Notes: a model not told the origin generated them from the sequence alone. Positions 16,133 to 25,709 are shown, counted from the first letter of the stretch. The stretch is DNA of 64,000 nucleotides from Marivibrio halodurans (GCF_017963645.1 NZ_JAGMWN010000009.1:1-64000), one strand, 5' to 3'. Translations and numbers: made by a program.

Positions 16133-17402
16133 AGAGTATCGCCTTTGCTTTCTGTTCGCCGTCGCTGTTGAGGGTTCCGACAGGGACGAGTTCGCATTCG
16201 ACCCGTACGCCGACGACATCGCGCGTACGTGTTTCGAGCCGTGACTTCAGATCGGTCGCGGTCGCCTGAGGCGGTGCTTCGCAGACCAATCGAAGGACGC
16301 TCTCGATCGCGTCCGTTTTCGATCGGCGGATGGCGAAGGCTCCGTTCACTTCCGGGATGAACTGCGCGACGGCGGCGGACACGCTGCCAGGAAAGACTTT
16401 CACGCCGCGTACGATCAGCATGTCGTCGCTTCTTCCACTGAACCAAATTCTGGGGGATTCGAGCCCGCATGCGCACCGTTCCGTGCTGACGCGCACGACG
16501 TCGCCATGGCGCATGCGGACGACGGGGCTAGCCCGGCGGTTCAGGTGCGTGTAGACGATTTCGCCCTCCGCGCCGTTTTCCAGGTCGAGTATCCGACCGG
16601 TCTGGGGATCGATGATCTCGAACAGCACTTCGTCTCCGGCGACGAAGTGAAGCCCGTTATGGGCCTTGCATTCCGATACCATCAGCGGGCTGACATCCGT
16701 CCCGCCGCCGCATTCGCGCACCTCCGCGCCCCAGGCTTCGCTCAATTGCCGCTTCGACGACGGGTCTCCGACGCCGGGCTCTCCGCCCGTCAGGATCAGG
16801 CGCACGGAAGATTCGGACGCAGGAATGCCCAATTCGTCCATATGGGCCTGGGCCAATCGCCGCACCATCGATGGCGAGGCGTAGATCACGGACGGATGCA
16901 GCCGGTGGATCGCGTCGATCAGCCGTACCGAGCCCGCTTCCGCGCCGATCGGCAAGACCAGGCATCCCATTTCCTCCATCGCGTCGACCATCGGGATCGC
17001 GCCGGCGTAGCCCCTTCCGATCGCGAAGGCGTGGAGCACCCGGTCGCCCTTGACGATCCCGCCGAGTTGGAACCCGCGCGCGAAAATCCGCATCCATGCC
17101 GCATAGTCGCCATGTGTCAGGCCGAAGTAGGTTGGCTTGCCGCTGGTGCCGGAACTCGTGTGGATATGCGCGAGTTCTGATTCCGCGCAGGCCAGGTTGC
17201 TGCCCAGAAACCCGTTGGAGAGGGCCTTGTGCAGATCCTGCTTTTCAACGAGCGGGAGATCCTCGAACCGGCCCGGATCCGGGGACGCCTCCCAGATTTC
17301 GCGGTAGAATGCGGAATTTTCCCAGACCCAGCGAAGCTGCCTGCCGAGCGCGTCGCGCTGGGCATTCCGGAGATCGCGATACGACATCCGCCAATCGATC
17401 AT
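16122..17402 (-). CDS. phenylacetate-CoA ligase (PaaK)-like enzyme
   Basis: The 426-residue protein is of the PaaK type within the AMP-forming ligases: SSGTSGKPT for ATP, GGEPGVGDPSSK, ECGGGTDVSPL, and GRSDDMLIVRGVKVFPGSV with the C-terminal domain. It adenylates a carboxylic acid, often an aryl acid, and joins it to CoA. It includes CACGLESPRIWF, a short Cys pair also seen in other PaaK proteins. The start ATG 17402 overlaps the stop of the E1 beta gene by one base. The natural substrate cannot be inferred. Confidence 0.87.
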   Translation of the reverse strand: MIDWRMSYRDLRNAQRDALGRQLRWVWENSAFYREIWEASPDPGRFEDLPLVEKQDLHKALSNGFLGSNLACAESELAHIHTSSGTSGKPTYFGLTHGDYAAWMRIFARGFQLGGIVKGDRVLHAFAIGRGYAGAIPMVDAMEEMGCLVLPIGAEAGSVRLIDAIHRLHPSVIYASPSMVRRLAQAHMDELGIPASESSVRLILTGGEPGVGDPSSKRQLSEAWGAEVRECGGGTDVSPLMVSECKAHNGLHFVAGDEVLFEIIDPQTGRILDLENGAEGEIVYTHLNRRASPVVRMRHGDVVRVSTERCACGLESPRIWFSGRSDDMLIVRGVKVFPGSVSAAVAQFIPEVNGAFAIRRSKTDAIESVLRLVCEAPPQATATDLKSRLETRTRDVVGVRVECELVPVGTLNSDGEQKAKAILYDN

Positions 17403-18388
17403 CAGTAAACAACCTCCCTAATCGCGGAGATGATGCGTTCCTTTGTCGGAAGGACATCCGACCAATCCCGTTTACGAACGGGAATCGGCGAGAAGCGGGC
17501 GCCGACCCGCGTAATCGGCGCATCCAAGTACCAAAAGGCATCCCGGCCGATCCGCGCCGCGATTTCCGCGCCGACGCCTTGGTTCTCGGCGGCGTCGTGA
17601 ACGATAACCAGCCGGTTCGTGCGCTCGACCGAGGCCCGGACGGCCTCTATGTCCCAAGGCTGAAGCCATACGAGGTCGATAAGCTCGGCGTCGACGCCCA
17701 TGGTACGGATCGCCTCCGAACACAAATCGACCGCGGGACCGTAGGAAACGACCGTCACCGAGTTCCCGGACAGGACGGTCCGGCTCTTGCCGGGGGCCAT
17801 GTCGCCGGGCCGGTAGGCGTCCGCATCGAAGTCGGATTCTCGGGTCAGGCCGGCGATGGGCTCTATGACGATCACGGGGTCCGGATCGTCGACCGCCGCG
17901 CGCAAAACGCCGTAGGCTTCCTGGGCGCTGGCCGGGAAGGCGACTTTGAGGCCGGGGACGTGGCATAGCCAGCTTTCCAGGGATTGGGAATGCTGCGGTC
18001 CCATGCTGGCGCGGCCGCCATAGAGGGTTCGGACAACCAGGGGCAGGGACCGTCGGTCGCGCGCGCCGTCGCCGCCCTGATAGAAGCTGTACTTGGCGGC
18101 ATTATTGACCAACTGGTCAAGCGCCAGGGTCATGAAGTCGAAGAACATGATCTCCACGATCGGGCGCAGGCCGCTCATCGCGGCACCGACCGCGCAGCCG
18201 GAAAGCGCGCCTTCCGAGATCGGCGTGTCGCGGACGCGGGCCGCGCCGAATTCGTCCAGCAATCCCCGGGTCAGGCCATAGGGGCCGCCCGGAGCGCCCA
18301 CGTCCTCGCCCAGCAAGACGACACGCGGATCGGCGGTCATGGAGTGGCGCAACGCGGTGTTGATCGCATGCCAAAGCTTCGCCGTCAC
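17402..18388 (-). CDS. 2-oxoacid dehydrogenase E1 component, beta subunit
   Basis: The 328-residue protein is similar to AcoB/PdhB: LGEDVGAPGGPYGLTRGL, DTPISEGALSGCAVGAAM, GLRPIVEIMFFDFM, and GPQHSQSLESWLCHVPGLKV. The beta subunit completes the thiamine-diphosphate site. The start GTG 18388 shares GTGA with the stop of the alpha gene, so translation is coupled. No lipoyl E2 or E3 gene is present in the window. The enzyme must borrow a partner or act without one, for instance as a decarboxylase-type enzyme. Confidence 0.9.
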   Translation of the reverse strand: MTAKLWHAINTALRHSMTADPRVVLLGEDVGAPGGPYGLTRGLLDEFGAARVRDTPISEGALSGCAVGAAMSGLRPIVEIMFFDFMTLALDQLVNNAAKYSFYQGGDGARDRRSLPLVVRTLYGGRASMGPQHSQSLESWLCHVPGLKVAFPASAQEAYGVLRAAVDDPDPVIVIEPIAGLTRESDFDADAYRPGDMAPGKSRTVLSGNSVTVVSYGPAVDLCSEAIRTMGVDAELIDLVWLQPWDIEAVRASVERTNRLVIVHDAAENQGVGAEIAARIGRDAFWYLDAPITRVGARFSPIPVRKRDWSDVLPTKERIISAIREVVY

Positions 18389-19302
18389 GCCGCGTACCCC
18401 GCGACCAGTTCCGCCGCCTCGGCGCGCACGGTCTCGACCGCGTCGTCGAGCGCCGCGTCGGGAATGTCCTGACGGCGGCCGTGAAGCGCGATCGGACAGC
18501 GGGTGCTGCGCCAATCGTCGTCCTCACCTTTCGGCCGGTATCGCGCCGGGTCCGCCGCGTAGTGCCCGCCGAAGCGAAAGCAGACGGCCTCGACGAAGAC
18601 CGGTTCGCCCTCGCGCGCCGTTTCGATCGCCGCGCGCATGCCGGTCGCGACCTTTTCGACATCCGTGCCGTCGATTTCCATCGAGGTCAGGCCGAACCCA
18701 CGCGCGCGTTCCGACGGGGCGGAGCTGAGATGGACCGATGTCGGGGTCATCTCGGCGTAGCCGTTGTTTTCACAGACGAAAACGACCGGCAGTTTCCATA
18801 GCGCCGCCAGATTAATCGATTCATAGACGATCCCCGTCCCCATCGCGCCGTCGCCGAACACGACCACCGCGACGCGGCGATCCCCTTCCAATTGCAGGGC
18901 TAGACTCGTGCCGACGGCGACGCCGGCGTTTCCGCCCACGATTCCGTTGGTTCCCAAAAACCCCGATTCCGGATCAAAGATGTGCATGGAGCCGCCGCGG
19001 CCGCCGGCAAACCCGTCGGGATGGCCGACGACCTCCGCGATCACGGTCGCGACGTCCAATCCCATCGCCAGGGCGTGACCGTGCCCGCGATGATTGGACA
19101 AGAGGACATCGCGCGGATCCATCGCCGCGACGAGACCGACCGCCACGGCTTCCTCTCCCAGGGAAACATGCAGCGGCCCTTCGACCGCCCGAGCCACGGA
19201 TGCCTCCTGCAAGGCGAGTTCGACGCCCCGGATCGTTTGCATGGCGGTTAGGAAGTCGCGGGCGTCCAAGGACCGGCCGCGCAGGCGAATGGGCGCGATC
19301 AT
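18385..19302 (-). CDS. 2-oxoacid dehydrogenase E1 component, alpha subunit
   Basis: The 305-residue protein carries the thiamine-diphosphate motif GDGAMGTGIVYESINLAALW ending in CENN, plus HVSLGEEAVAVGL, SNHRGHGHALAMG and GGRGGSMHIF, the AcoA/PdhA pattern. It decarboxylates a 2-oxoacid or acetoin-like substrate. The start ATG 19302 overlaps the amidase stop (ATGA), and the end overlaps the beta gene by 4 bases. Confidence 0.9.
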   Translation of the reverse strand: MIAPIRLRGRSLDARDFLTAMQTIRGVELALQEASVARAVEGPLHVSLGEEAVAVGLVAAMDPRDVLLSNHRGHGHALAMGLDVATVIAEVVGHPDGFAGGRGGSMHIFDPESGFLGTNGIVGGNAGVAVGTSLALQLEGDRRVAVVVFGDGAMGTGIVYESINLAALWKLPVVFVCENNGYAEMTPTSVHLSSAPSERARGFGLTSMEIDGTDVEKVATGMRAAIETAREGEPVFVEAVCFRFGGHYAADPARYRPKGEDDDWRSTRCPIALHGRRQDIPDAALDDAVETVRAEAAELVAGYAA

Positions 19303-20663
19303 CGCAGCGCCTCCTCCACGCCGATACCGGCGCGCAGCAGTCGCGTCTCGTCGCGTCCCACGAGTTGCAGGCCGACCGGCCGTCCGCGTGCGGTTCGGCC
19401 GCACGGGATCGTCAGGCTGGCCAGCGACGGGCGGGAAAAGGGTAAGGTCGCCAATGCCAGCAATTTGACGAGCGGATGCCGCTCGCCGTCGGCCAACGCG
19501 ATCCGGGTCGTTTCCTCGAAATCCGGAGCCGCCACGGGCGTTGTCGGCAGAATGAGGATTTCGTCGTCGCGAAAACTCCCGTCAATGACGACATCGAAGG
19601 CTCGGACGTGCCCGCGCGCGTCGCTCAGGTCCAGCGCCTCCTGACTTTCCGCGATATCGAGATTGTGCCGCGTTTCCGGGCCGTAGAGGTCGCGCGCGGC
19701 GGGCCACCAACCCGCGGCGCGATGTTCTTGCAAGACCTGTCGCAATTGTAGCGCCATGCGGGACGGCATGATTTCGCGCAAGTCCGGAAGCGTCGTTCGG
19801 CGGATCGCGACGCGGGCATTCGCGATACGCGCCGCCGTCGCCGCGAAAACCTCCGCGACCTCGTCATCAATGCCCGACACGGTCGCGGCGATGTCTTCGG
19901 GGACGACGAAGGGCGGCGACGCCGGTCCCGCATCGTCCTTGTCGTCGCCGGCGAGCGCCCGCCAAATCAGGGCTATGTCGTTCGCCGTTTCGGCCAGCAG
20001 CCCCCATTGGTCATATTCCGGGGCGAGGGGAACGATGCCGCCCATTCCAATATCCGGCCTCGGCTTCGGGCGGAAGCCGACGATTCCGCACAGCGCGGCC
20101 GGCAAGCGTACCGATCCGCCCGTATCGGTGCCCAGGGCCAATCGAGCCGATCCGGCCGCGACGGCGGCGGCGGATCCGCCGCTGGACCCCCCGGCGATCG
20201 CTCTTGGATCGACCGGATTTCGGGTAGGCGGTGTCGTCGCGCCGAAGGCGAATTCGTGCGTGTTCGCCTTTCCCATGACGACCGCGCCGAGCTTCCGAAA
20301 CACGGCGACGATCTCCGAATCCGCCCGGCTGGTGGTCGCTTCGGACAAGACCTGGCTTCCTGCCCGCGTCGGCATGCCTTCGACGTCGATTATGTCCTTG
20401 ACCGCGATCGGAACCCCATGAAGGGGGCCTCTATACCCACCGTCCGCTATCTCGGCATCCAGGGCGCGGGCCCGGCGCAACGCTCCTTCGGGATCGAGGA
20501 ACGTATAAGCATGGATGTCCGGTTCGCTTGCCTCCGCCGCGTCGATGCAGGATTTCGCGAGGTCGACGCATGTGAGCTCCCGCGCAGCGATGGCGCGCGC
20601 GGTCTCACGCAGCGTCGGCCGCGCGCCCTGCTCGATCGGCCGGATGCGATCAACCGTCGGCAT
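19299..20663 (-). CDS. amidase signature-family hydrolase
   Basis: The 454-residue protein contains the amidase signature: catalytic Lys in GVPIAVKDIIDVEGMPT, cis-Ser in GGSSGGSAAAVAAG and nucleophile Ser in LGTDTGGSVRLPAALCGIVG. Family members hydrolyse amides of small molecules or, as GatA, glutamine. The operon position next to a PaaK-like ligase and an importer argues for a catabolic amidase releasing a carboxylic acid and ammonia (inference). The start ATG 20663 overlaps the livF-like gene by 14 bases. Confidence 0.88.
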   Translation of the reverse strand: MPTVDRIRPIEQGARPTLRETARAIAARELTCVDLAKSCIDAAEASEPDIHAYTFLDPEGALRRARALDAEIADGGYRGPLHGVPIAVKDIIDVEGMPTRAGSQVLSEATTSRADSEIVAVFRKLGAVVMGKANTHEFAFGATTPPTRNPVDPRAIAGGSSGGSAAAVAAGSARLALGTDTGGSVRLPAALCGIVGFRPKPRPDIGMGGIVPLAPEYDQWGLLAETANDIALIWRALAGDDKDDAGPASPPFVVPEDIAATVSGIDDEVAEVFAATAARIANARVAIRRTTLPDLREIMPSRMALQLRQVLQEHRAAGWWPAARDLYGPETRHNLDIAESQEALDLSDARGHVRAFDVVIDGSFRDDEILILPTTPVAAPDFEETTRIALADGERHPLVKLLALATLPFSRPSLASLTIPCGRTARGRPVGLQLVGRDETRLLRAGIGVEEALR

Positions 20664-21372
20664 CGATGGTGCCCAGATAGCTTCGTTCGATGGTTTTTTC
20701 GTTCAGCGTGCTGGGGCTGCCCGATGTCACGATCGTCCCTTCGCCCAGCACGTAGATCTGATCGACGATTCCGGCCTCCCAGATCCAGCGCGTCTGTTGT
20801 TCGACGAGCAACAGGCCGATGTTAAGCCTTTCGCGCAGAAGCTTGATCTGTTCGAACAGGGTTTCCACGACCTTTGGCGCGAGGCCGAGGCTGGGCTCGT
20901 CCAGGATCATCAGCTTGGCCCGGATCAGGATCGCCCGGGCGATCACCAGCATCTGCTGCTCGCCGCCCGACAGGGTTCCCGCCTTTTGTTCCAAGCGTTC
21001 CTTGAGCACCGGAAACAGATCGAAGATGAATTCCCATTCCTCCGCTGTGGCGTCGGGGCGAGAGGCGATCGTCAGGTTTTCGTGGACGCTGAGCTTGGCG
21101 AAGACCTCGCGGCCTTGCGGGACGTGCGCGATGCCGAGCCGGCTGCGCTTATAGGCCGGCTGGCCGCCGATGTCCGTCCCCTCGAATTGAAGCGTTCCCT
21201 CCATCAGGGGAAGTCGCCCCGATATGGCGGAAACCAGGGTTGTCTTTCCCGCGCCGTTGCGGCCGACCAGGGCGACCGCCTGTTGCGGTTCGACGACCAG
21301 GGAACACCCTGAAATCACGGCCCGATTACGGTAACCGGCGGCGATATTCTTCGCTTCCAAGAAGCTGCTCAT
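20650..21372 (-). CDS. Liv-type ABC transporter ATP-binding protein (LivF-like)
   Basis: The 240-residue ATPase has Walker A GRNGAGKTT, signature LSGGEQQ, Walker B LMILDEPSLGLAP and LLVEQQTRW, the LivF pattern. It ends with SYLGTIDADG. It energises uptake with the fused permease-ATPase upstream, overlapping it by 4 bases. It is the third gene of the minus-strand operon. Confidence 0.9.
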   Translation of the reverse strand: MSSFLEAKNIAAGYRNRAVISGCSLVVEPQQAVALVGRNGAGKTTLVSAISGRLPLMEGTLQFEGTDIGGQPAYKRSRLGIAHVPQGREVFAKLSVHENLTIASRPDATAEEWEFIFDLFPVLKERLEQKAGTLSGGEQQMLVIARAILIRAKLMILDEPSLGLAPKVVETLFEQIKLLRERLNIGLLLVEQQTRWIWEAGIVDQIYVLGEGTIVTSGSPSTLNEKTIERSYLGTIDADG

Positions 21373-23057
21373 GTGCTCCGAGCCCCCAAGTAACTGTCGA
21401 CAACGAAGGGATTCGCCAGGACCTCGCCCGGCTCTCCATGGGCGATCATCTTTCCGGAATCCATCGCGTAGAGCGTGTCGACCGTCGATCGGATGAAAGC
21501 GACGTTGTGTTCGATCAAGAGAACCGCGGTGCCGTCCGACGCCAGGGTCCGCAACAGACGGCTGAACGCCGGCAGGGAATCGGCATGCATGCCGGCGGTC
21601 GGCTCATCGAGCAGGAGCACTTTCGGCCGAAGCGCGATCGCGCGCGCGATTTCCAGCCGCCTTTGTTCCTCCCAGCCGAGATCCCGGACGTATCGCGACG
21701 CGACCTCTCCCAGCCCCAATGTGCGGAGAATGGACTCCGCCTTTTCCGTCGCGTCACGGTACACGCGTCGGCTTGAGGGAAGGGCGAGCATGTAGCCGAG
21801 GGAACTCGGCCGACTGGCGAGCAGGCACCCGCTGAATACGACCTCCTGAGCGGTTATGCTCTGGGTAATGCGGCTGTGCTGGTAGGTCCGCACCACGCCC
21901 AGCCGGGCGCGGGTATAGGCGGGAAGCGGCGTTATATCCTCGGATTCCACGAGGATGCGTCCGGTCGATGTGCGCTGCTCCCCGCTCAACAGATCGACGA
22001 GGGTGCTCTTTCCCGCGCCGTTCGGCCCGATCAGCCCCTGAACGACGCCGGCGGTCAGATCGAGGCTGATGTCGTCGACGGCGGTCACGCCCCCGAAATG
22101 CTTTTGCAGGTTCGACGCGCTGCACAACACCTTGCCGGACGCGGCCGCGTTGCCTCGGGTATCGGACACGGCGTCCGTTTCCTGCCGCGCGTCGCCAATC
22201 GAGGATAGATCCTGATTCGACCGTTGCGGCCGGAGCCGGACCCATAGCCGCGTGACGCCGCCCGCGATCCCCTCGGGGAACAACACGACGACACCGACGA
22301 TGATGACGCCGGTCAGCACCATGCGGTATTCCTGAAGCCATCGCGTGTATTCCGGTAGAAGGGTCAGGAACCCGGCGCCGACGATCGGCCCCCAGAAGCG
22401 GTCCGTGCCGCCGACCACGCCGAAGCTCAGGATGTCGATCAGGCGGTGGAAGCCGAATTCCTCCGGCGCGATATAGCTCGTCGTCAGCGCCAGCATGTTG
22501 CCCGCGATCGACGCCAGAACCGCGCTGGCCGCGCCCGTGAAGATCCGGATGCGAATCTCGTTCACGCCGACGCCGCGGGCGACGATCGGGTCTTCGCGGA
22601 GAATACGCATCTCGTATCCCAGCCGAGATGCCATCAGCCGCGACACCACGAAGGCGACCACGACGAGGATCGCCACGCTTTGCCAGGCGTTCAGCGCCAG
22701 CGGGATGCCGAATATTCCCATCGGCCCCTTGAGAAAGGGCGTGATATAGATCGCCTGCTGAACGACGGTGACGAAGGCCAGCGTCGCGATTGCGAGATAG
22801 ACGCCGGATAGACGGCTGGTAATGGCGCTGAGCAGCGCGCCGAGGGCGGAACTAATGGCGATGCCGATCAGGACGCCCAGGGTTATCGAAAGACCTTTCG
22901 TCGTCGTCATCGCCACCGAATAGGCGCCGATTGCCATGAAGCCCGTCTGGGACACGTTCAATTGCCCGGCGGCGAAGGCGATATAGAAGCCAAGCGCCGA
23001 AACCGACGCGACGGCCATGCCGATGATCAGCGGATCGGAAATGCCGAGGAAGGACAT
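21369..23057 (-). CDS. fused Liv-type permease (LivM-like) and ATPase (LivG-like)
   Basis: The 562-residue protein has an N-terminal LivM domain (about 1-285) with 8-9 hydrophobic segments and LRxLREDPIVARGVGVN. A linker of about 35 hydrophilic residues leads to a C-terminal LivG ATPase with GLIGPNGAGKST and VLLLDEPTAGM. The ABC signature normally reading LSxGQQRRLEIARA reads LGWEEQRRLEIARA here, without Ser-Gly-Gly. The fusion is known in some bacterial Liv systems and fixes permease and ATPase at equal numbers. The start overlaps livH by one base. Confidence 0.88.
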   Translation of the reverse strand: MSFLGISDPLIIGMAVASVSALGFYIAFAAGQLNVSQTGFMAIGAYSVAMTTTKGLSITLGVLIGIAISSALGALLSAITSRLSGVYLAIATLAFVTVVQQAIYITPFLKGPMGIFGIPLALNAWQSVAILVVVAFVVSRLMASRLGYEMRILREDPIVARGVGVNEIRIRIFTGAASAVLASIAGNMLALTTSYIAPEEFGFHRLIDILSFGVVGGTDRFWGPIVGAGFLTLLPEYTRWLQEYRMVLTGVIIVGVVVLFPEGIAGGVTRLWVRLRPQRSNQDLSSIGDARQETDAVSDTRGNAAASGKVLCSASNLQKHFGGVTAVDDISLDLTAGVVQGLIGPNGAGKSTLVDLLSGEQRTSTGRILVESEDITPLPAYTRARLGVVRTYQHSRITQSITAQEVVFSGCLLASRPSSLGYMLALPSSRRVYRDATEKAESILRTLGLGEVASRYVRDLGWEEQRRLEIARAIALRPKVLLLDEPTAGMHADSLPAFSRLLRTLASDGTAVLLIEHNVAFIRSTVDTLYAMDSGKMIAHGEPGEVLANPFVVDSYLGARST

Positions 23058-23950
23058 CAGCGCGCACCTTCCTTGACCCGTTCGCCTAGGAAGCCCTGCG
23101 GCCGCACGATCAAGATCACGATCAGCGCGGCGAACACCATCAGCGGCGCCATGCCGGGTTCGGGCAGCCAGAGGGTGCCGAGAACCTCGATCGCGGCGAT
23201 CACGATCGCGCCGACGAGCGAGCCGGGGATGCTGCCCATGCCGCCGATGATGATCAGGGCGAAGGCCTTAACCTCCAGCCAAGCGCCCGTCTCGGGGCTG
23301 GCGATGTTGAAGGCGAAGCCCCAGGCGATCGCGGCCAACCCGGCGAGAACGCCCGCAAGCGCCATGATCTCCATGAAACGACGTTCGACGTTGATTCCGA
23401 ACAGCGCGGCGGTATGCGTGCTTTCCGCTACCGCCCGCATCTCGACGCCCCAACGCGTGCGTTTCAGCGCGTAGGTCAAAAGCACGACCAAGGCGGCGAA
23501 CAGGGCGAAAAGCGCGATGCCGATGGGTTGAATGATCTGGTCTCCGATCACGATCGGCTCGATCTCAACCATCTCGTTCGGGAAGAAGCGGGGGTCGATC
23601 CCGAACCATGCCCGCATGATGCCCAGAAAAATGGTGGATACGCCGAGGCTGGTCAGAAGTGGCCCGATATGTTTTCCCCAGGCGCTTTGCGCCCGGTAGC
23701 GAAGCGGCCTGAAGGCGATCCGGTCGACCAGGATCGAGACGCCGCCCGCCGCGACGACCGCGCATAGGCAGCCGAGCCAGAAGTCGAAACCGAGCTCTCC
23801 CACGAGATACATGGAAAAGACGGCCGCGAAGGCGAACACCGTCGCGTGCGCGACGGTAAGGACGTCCATCACGCCGAATATCAATGTCAGGCCGCATGCG
23901 AACAGCCCGTAAATTGCCGCTAAGGCAAAGATATGAAACGTAACTTCCAT
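23057..23950 (-). CDS. Liv-type ABC transporter permease (LivH-like)
   Basis: The 297-residue membrane protein has about eight hydrophobic segments, LTLIFGVMDVLTVAHATVFA at the N-terminus, RAVAESTHTAALFGINVERR (EAA-like loop) and IIIGGMGSIPGSLVGA near the end. The start is set at ATG 23950, because GGTGGAGG lies 8 bases upstream. It is the first gene of the long overlapping operon that runs down to about 13850 and needs the binding protein at 6170 or another one in trans. Confidence 0.88.
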   Translation of the reverse strand: MEVTFHIFALAAIYGLFACGLTLIFGVMDVLTVAHATVFAFAAVFSMYLVGELGFDFWLGCLCAVVAAGGVSILVDRIAFRPLRYRAQSAWGKHIGPLLTSLGVSTIFLGIMRAWFGIDPRFFPNEMVEIEPIVIGDQIIQPIGIALFALFAALVVLLTYALKRTRWGVEMRAVAESTHTAALFGINVERRFMEIMALAGVLAGLAAIAWGFAFNIASPETGAWLEVKAFALIIIGGMGSIPGSLVGAIVIAAIEVLGTLWLPEPGMAPLMVFAALIVILIVRPQGFLGERVKEGAR

Positions 23951-24356
23951 ACTGGTGCCTCCACCTGATTGCGCGCTTCTCCCACGCATGGTTTCCACCG
24001 GTGCCGAGTTCGGTCGGCTGTTTTCGGTGATGTTGTTGGGCGCGGCTCGACCGGGTCCGCTGCGCCTGGGCGATCCAGGGCCCGTACCCGATTGCGTGTC
24101 TCCGGGGCCGACGATCAGCCTTCGGCGACGGCATTATATATGTCGAGATTGTTTCCGACCGCCTTGTGGCGAGACCGGCCCGCGGAACTCTGTGGGCGGC
24201 GGAAATACCGCGCCTGCCGCGAACCCTCACCGACTGTTGCGCTCCCCTACCTTATTGCGTTCACCGATCTTTCGTCTGGTTGCACTGGATAGTCACATAT
24301 GATACTAACCAGTTCAATAGAGAATCTATCGGTAGATAAATATATTGGGAGGCCTC
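23951..24356. other. divergent promoter region of the catabolic island
   Basis: This 406-base gap separates the livH-like operon (minus) from the MmgE/PrpD operon (plus). No gene is seen. The right end holds the plus-strand promoter and palindromes (24280-24337). A minus-strand promoter is not clear; the AT-rich GCATTATATATG at about 24131-24143 is the best -10 candidate region. Confidence 0.5.
24302..24337 (+). promoter_or_regulatory. operator-like palindromes before the MmgE/PrpD gene
   Basis: Two elements lie just upstream of the ribosome site (GGGAGG at 24348). ATACTAACCAGT (24302-24313) resembles the palindrome at 11680. ATCTA-TCGG-TAGAT (24324-24337) contains, on the minus strand, ATCTACCGAT, which is identical to 10 bases of TetR operator site 2 at 8158-8167. 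TTGCAC at 24280 and TACTAA at 24303 could be the -35 and -10, with 17-base spacing. Confidence 0.45.
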
Positions 24357-25709
24357 ATGACCGAAGATACCACGGCGACACTGGCTGAATATGTCGTCGG
24401 GGCCGAATGGTCCGACCTGCCGGAAAGGGCGCAGCGGGAGACGCTTCGGGCCTTTGTGAATTTCGTGGGCTGCGCCTTGGGCGGATCGACGCATCCGGGA
24501 TTCCCAATCGCGCGCGAGGCTGCGACTGTGATCGGCGGATCGCCGCAGGCGAGTGTTCTGGGCGTGACGGACGTTACCGACATGGCGAACGCCGCGTTTC
24601 TCAATTGCTATAGTTCGGCCGTGCATACTTTCGACGATACGCATCTCGCCTCCATCGTTCACCCGACGGGGCCGGCGGCCGCCGCCGCGCTGGCCGTGGC
24701 GGAGCATCGCGGTATCGGCGGTCAGGCGTTTCTGAACGCGGTCTATCTCGGCATAGAAACGGTATGCCGGGTCGGTACCGCCCTTATGGTTCCGCCCGCG
24801 AAGGCGGATATCAATCTGTTCATGACCGGCTTGGCCGGCACGTTCGGGGCCGCGGCGGCCGCCGGCAAGCTGATGAATCTCGATCGCCGGAAAATGATCT
24901 ACGCGCTCGGCATCGCGGCGGCGCAGGCGGCCGGAATCCGGGAAATGCACGGTACGATGTGCAGCGGCTTCGTGCCCGCGCAGGCGGCGCGCAACGGCTT
25001 GTGGGCGGCGCTCCTGGCGGAAAAGGGGTTCGATAGCTCCCAGTGCGGCCTGGAAGGGTCGAAGGGGTTCGGCGCGGTGTTCGGTCAGCCCGCCAATTAC
25101 GACGCGATCACCGACGGTCTCGGCAGCCACTTCGAACTCTATTCGAACGCGATCAAGGCGTATCCCTGCGGGATCGTCATTCATTCCGTGATCGACGCCT
25201 GTTTGGACCTCGCACGGGAAGAAGGGTACGACAGCGCGTCGGTAGAACGCTGCGATTTGCGGGTCCATCCCGTGACCATCGAACTGACCGGCCGCAAGGC
25301 GCCGCAAACGGCGCTGGCAGCGCAGGTAAGCCTGTATCACTGGGCCGCCGCAGCGCTCGAACGCGGGGTCGCCGGTCTTCCCGAAGGGGACGACGCCAGC
25401 GTTCACGACCCCCAAATTTTGGCCATGCGGGACCGAATTACGGCCATGGCGGCGGACGACCACACAGCCGGAGAGACATCCGCGACCCTGACCTTCAGCG
25501 ACGGCCGGACGTCCTCGGTCAGGGTGCCGCACTGCCGCGGAAGCCTTGAGCGCCCAATGACGGACGACGAGATCGACCGGAAGTTCAGGGCGCAGGCCGA
25601 ACCGATCCTGGGCGTCGAAGCGTCGAATGCGCTGTTGGAACGGTCCTGGGGCTGCGTCGATATCGCCCGCATGGGCGTCGTCGGCGACCTGGCGCGGCCG
25701 GCTTCCTGA
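24357..25709 (+). CDS. MmgE/PrpD family protein
   Basis: The 450-residue protein is of the MmgE/PrpD fold (2-methylcitrate dehydratase, cis-aconitate decarboxylase and related): LRAFVNFVGCALGGSTHPGF, SAVHTFDDTHLASIVHPTGP, FGAAAAAGKLMNLDRRKM and YPCGIVIHSVIDACLDLA. Members dehydrate, decarboxylate or hydrolyse tricarboxylate-like or cyclic substrates. The start ATG 24357 has GGGAGG upstream. It is the first gene of the plus-strand half of the island. The substrate is unknown. Confidence 0.87.
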   Translation: MTEDTTATLAEYVVGAEWSDLPERAQRETLRAFVNFVGCALGGSTHPGFPIAREAATVIGGSPQASVLGVTDVTDMANAAFLNCYSSAVHTFDDTHLASIVHPTGPAAAAALAVAEHRGIGGQAFLNAVYLGIETVCRVGTALMVPPAKADINLFMTGLAGTFGAAAAAGKLMNLDRRKMIYALGIAAAQAAGIREMHGTMCSGFVPAQAARNGLWAALLAEKGFDSSQCGLEGSKGFGAVFGQPANYDAITDGLGSHFELYSNAIKAYPCGIVIHSVIDACLDLAREEGYDSASVERCDLRVHPVTIELTGRKAPQTALAAQVSLYHWAAAALERGVAGLPEGDDASVHDPQILAMRDRITAMAADDHTAGETSATLTFSDGRTSSVRVPHCRGSLERPMTDDEIDRKFRAQAEPILGVEASNALLERSWGCVDIARMGVVGDLARPAS

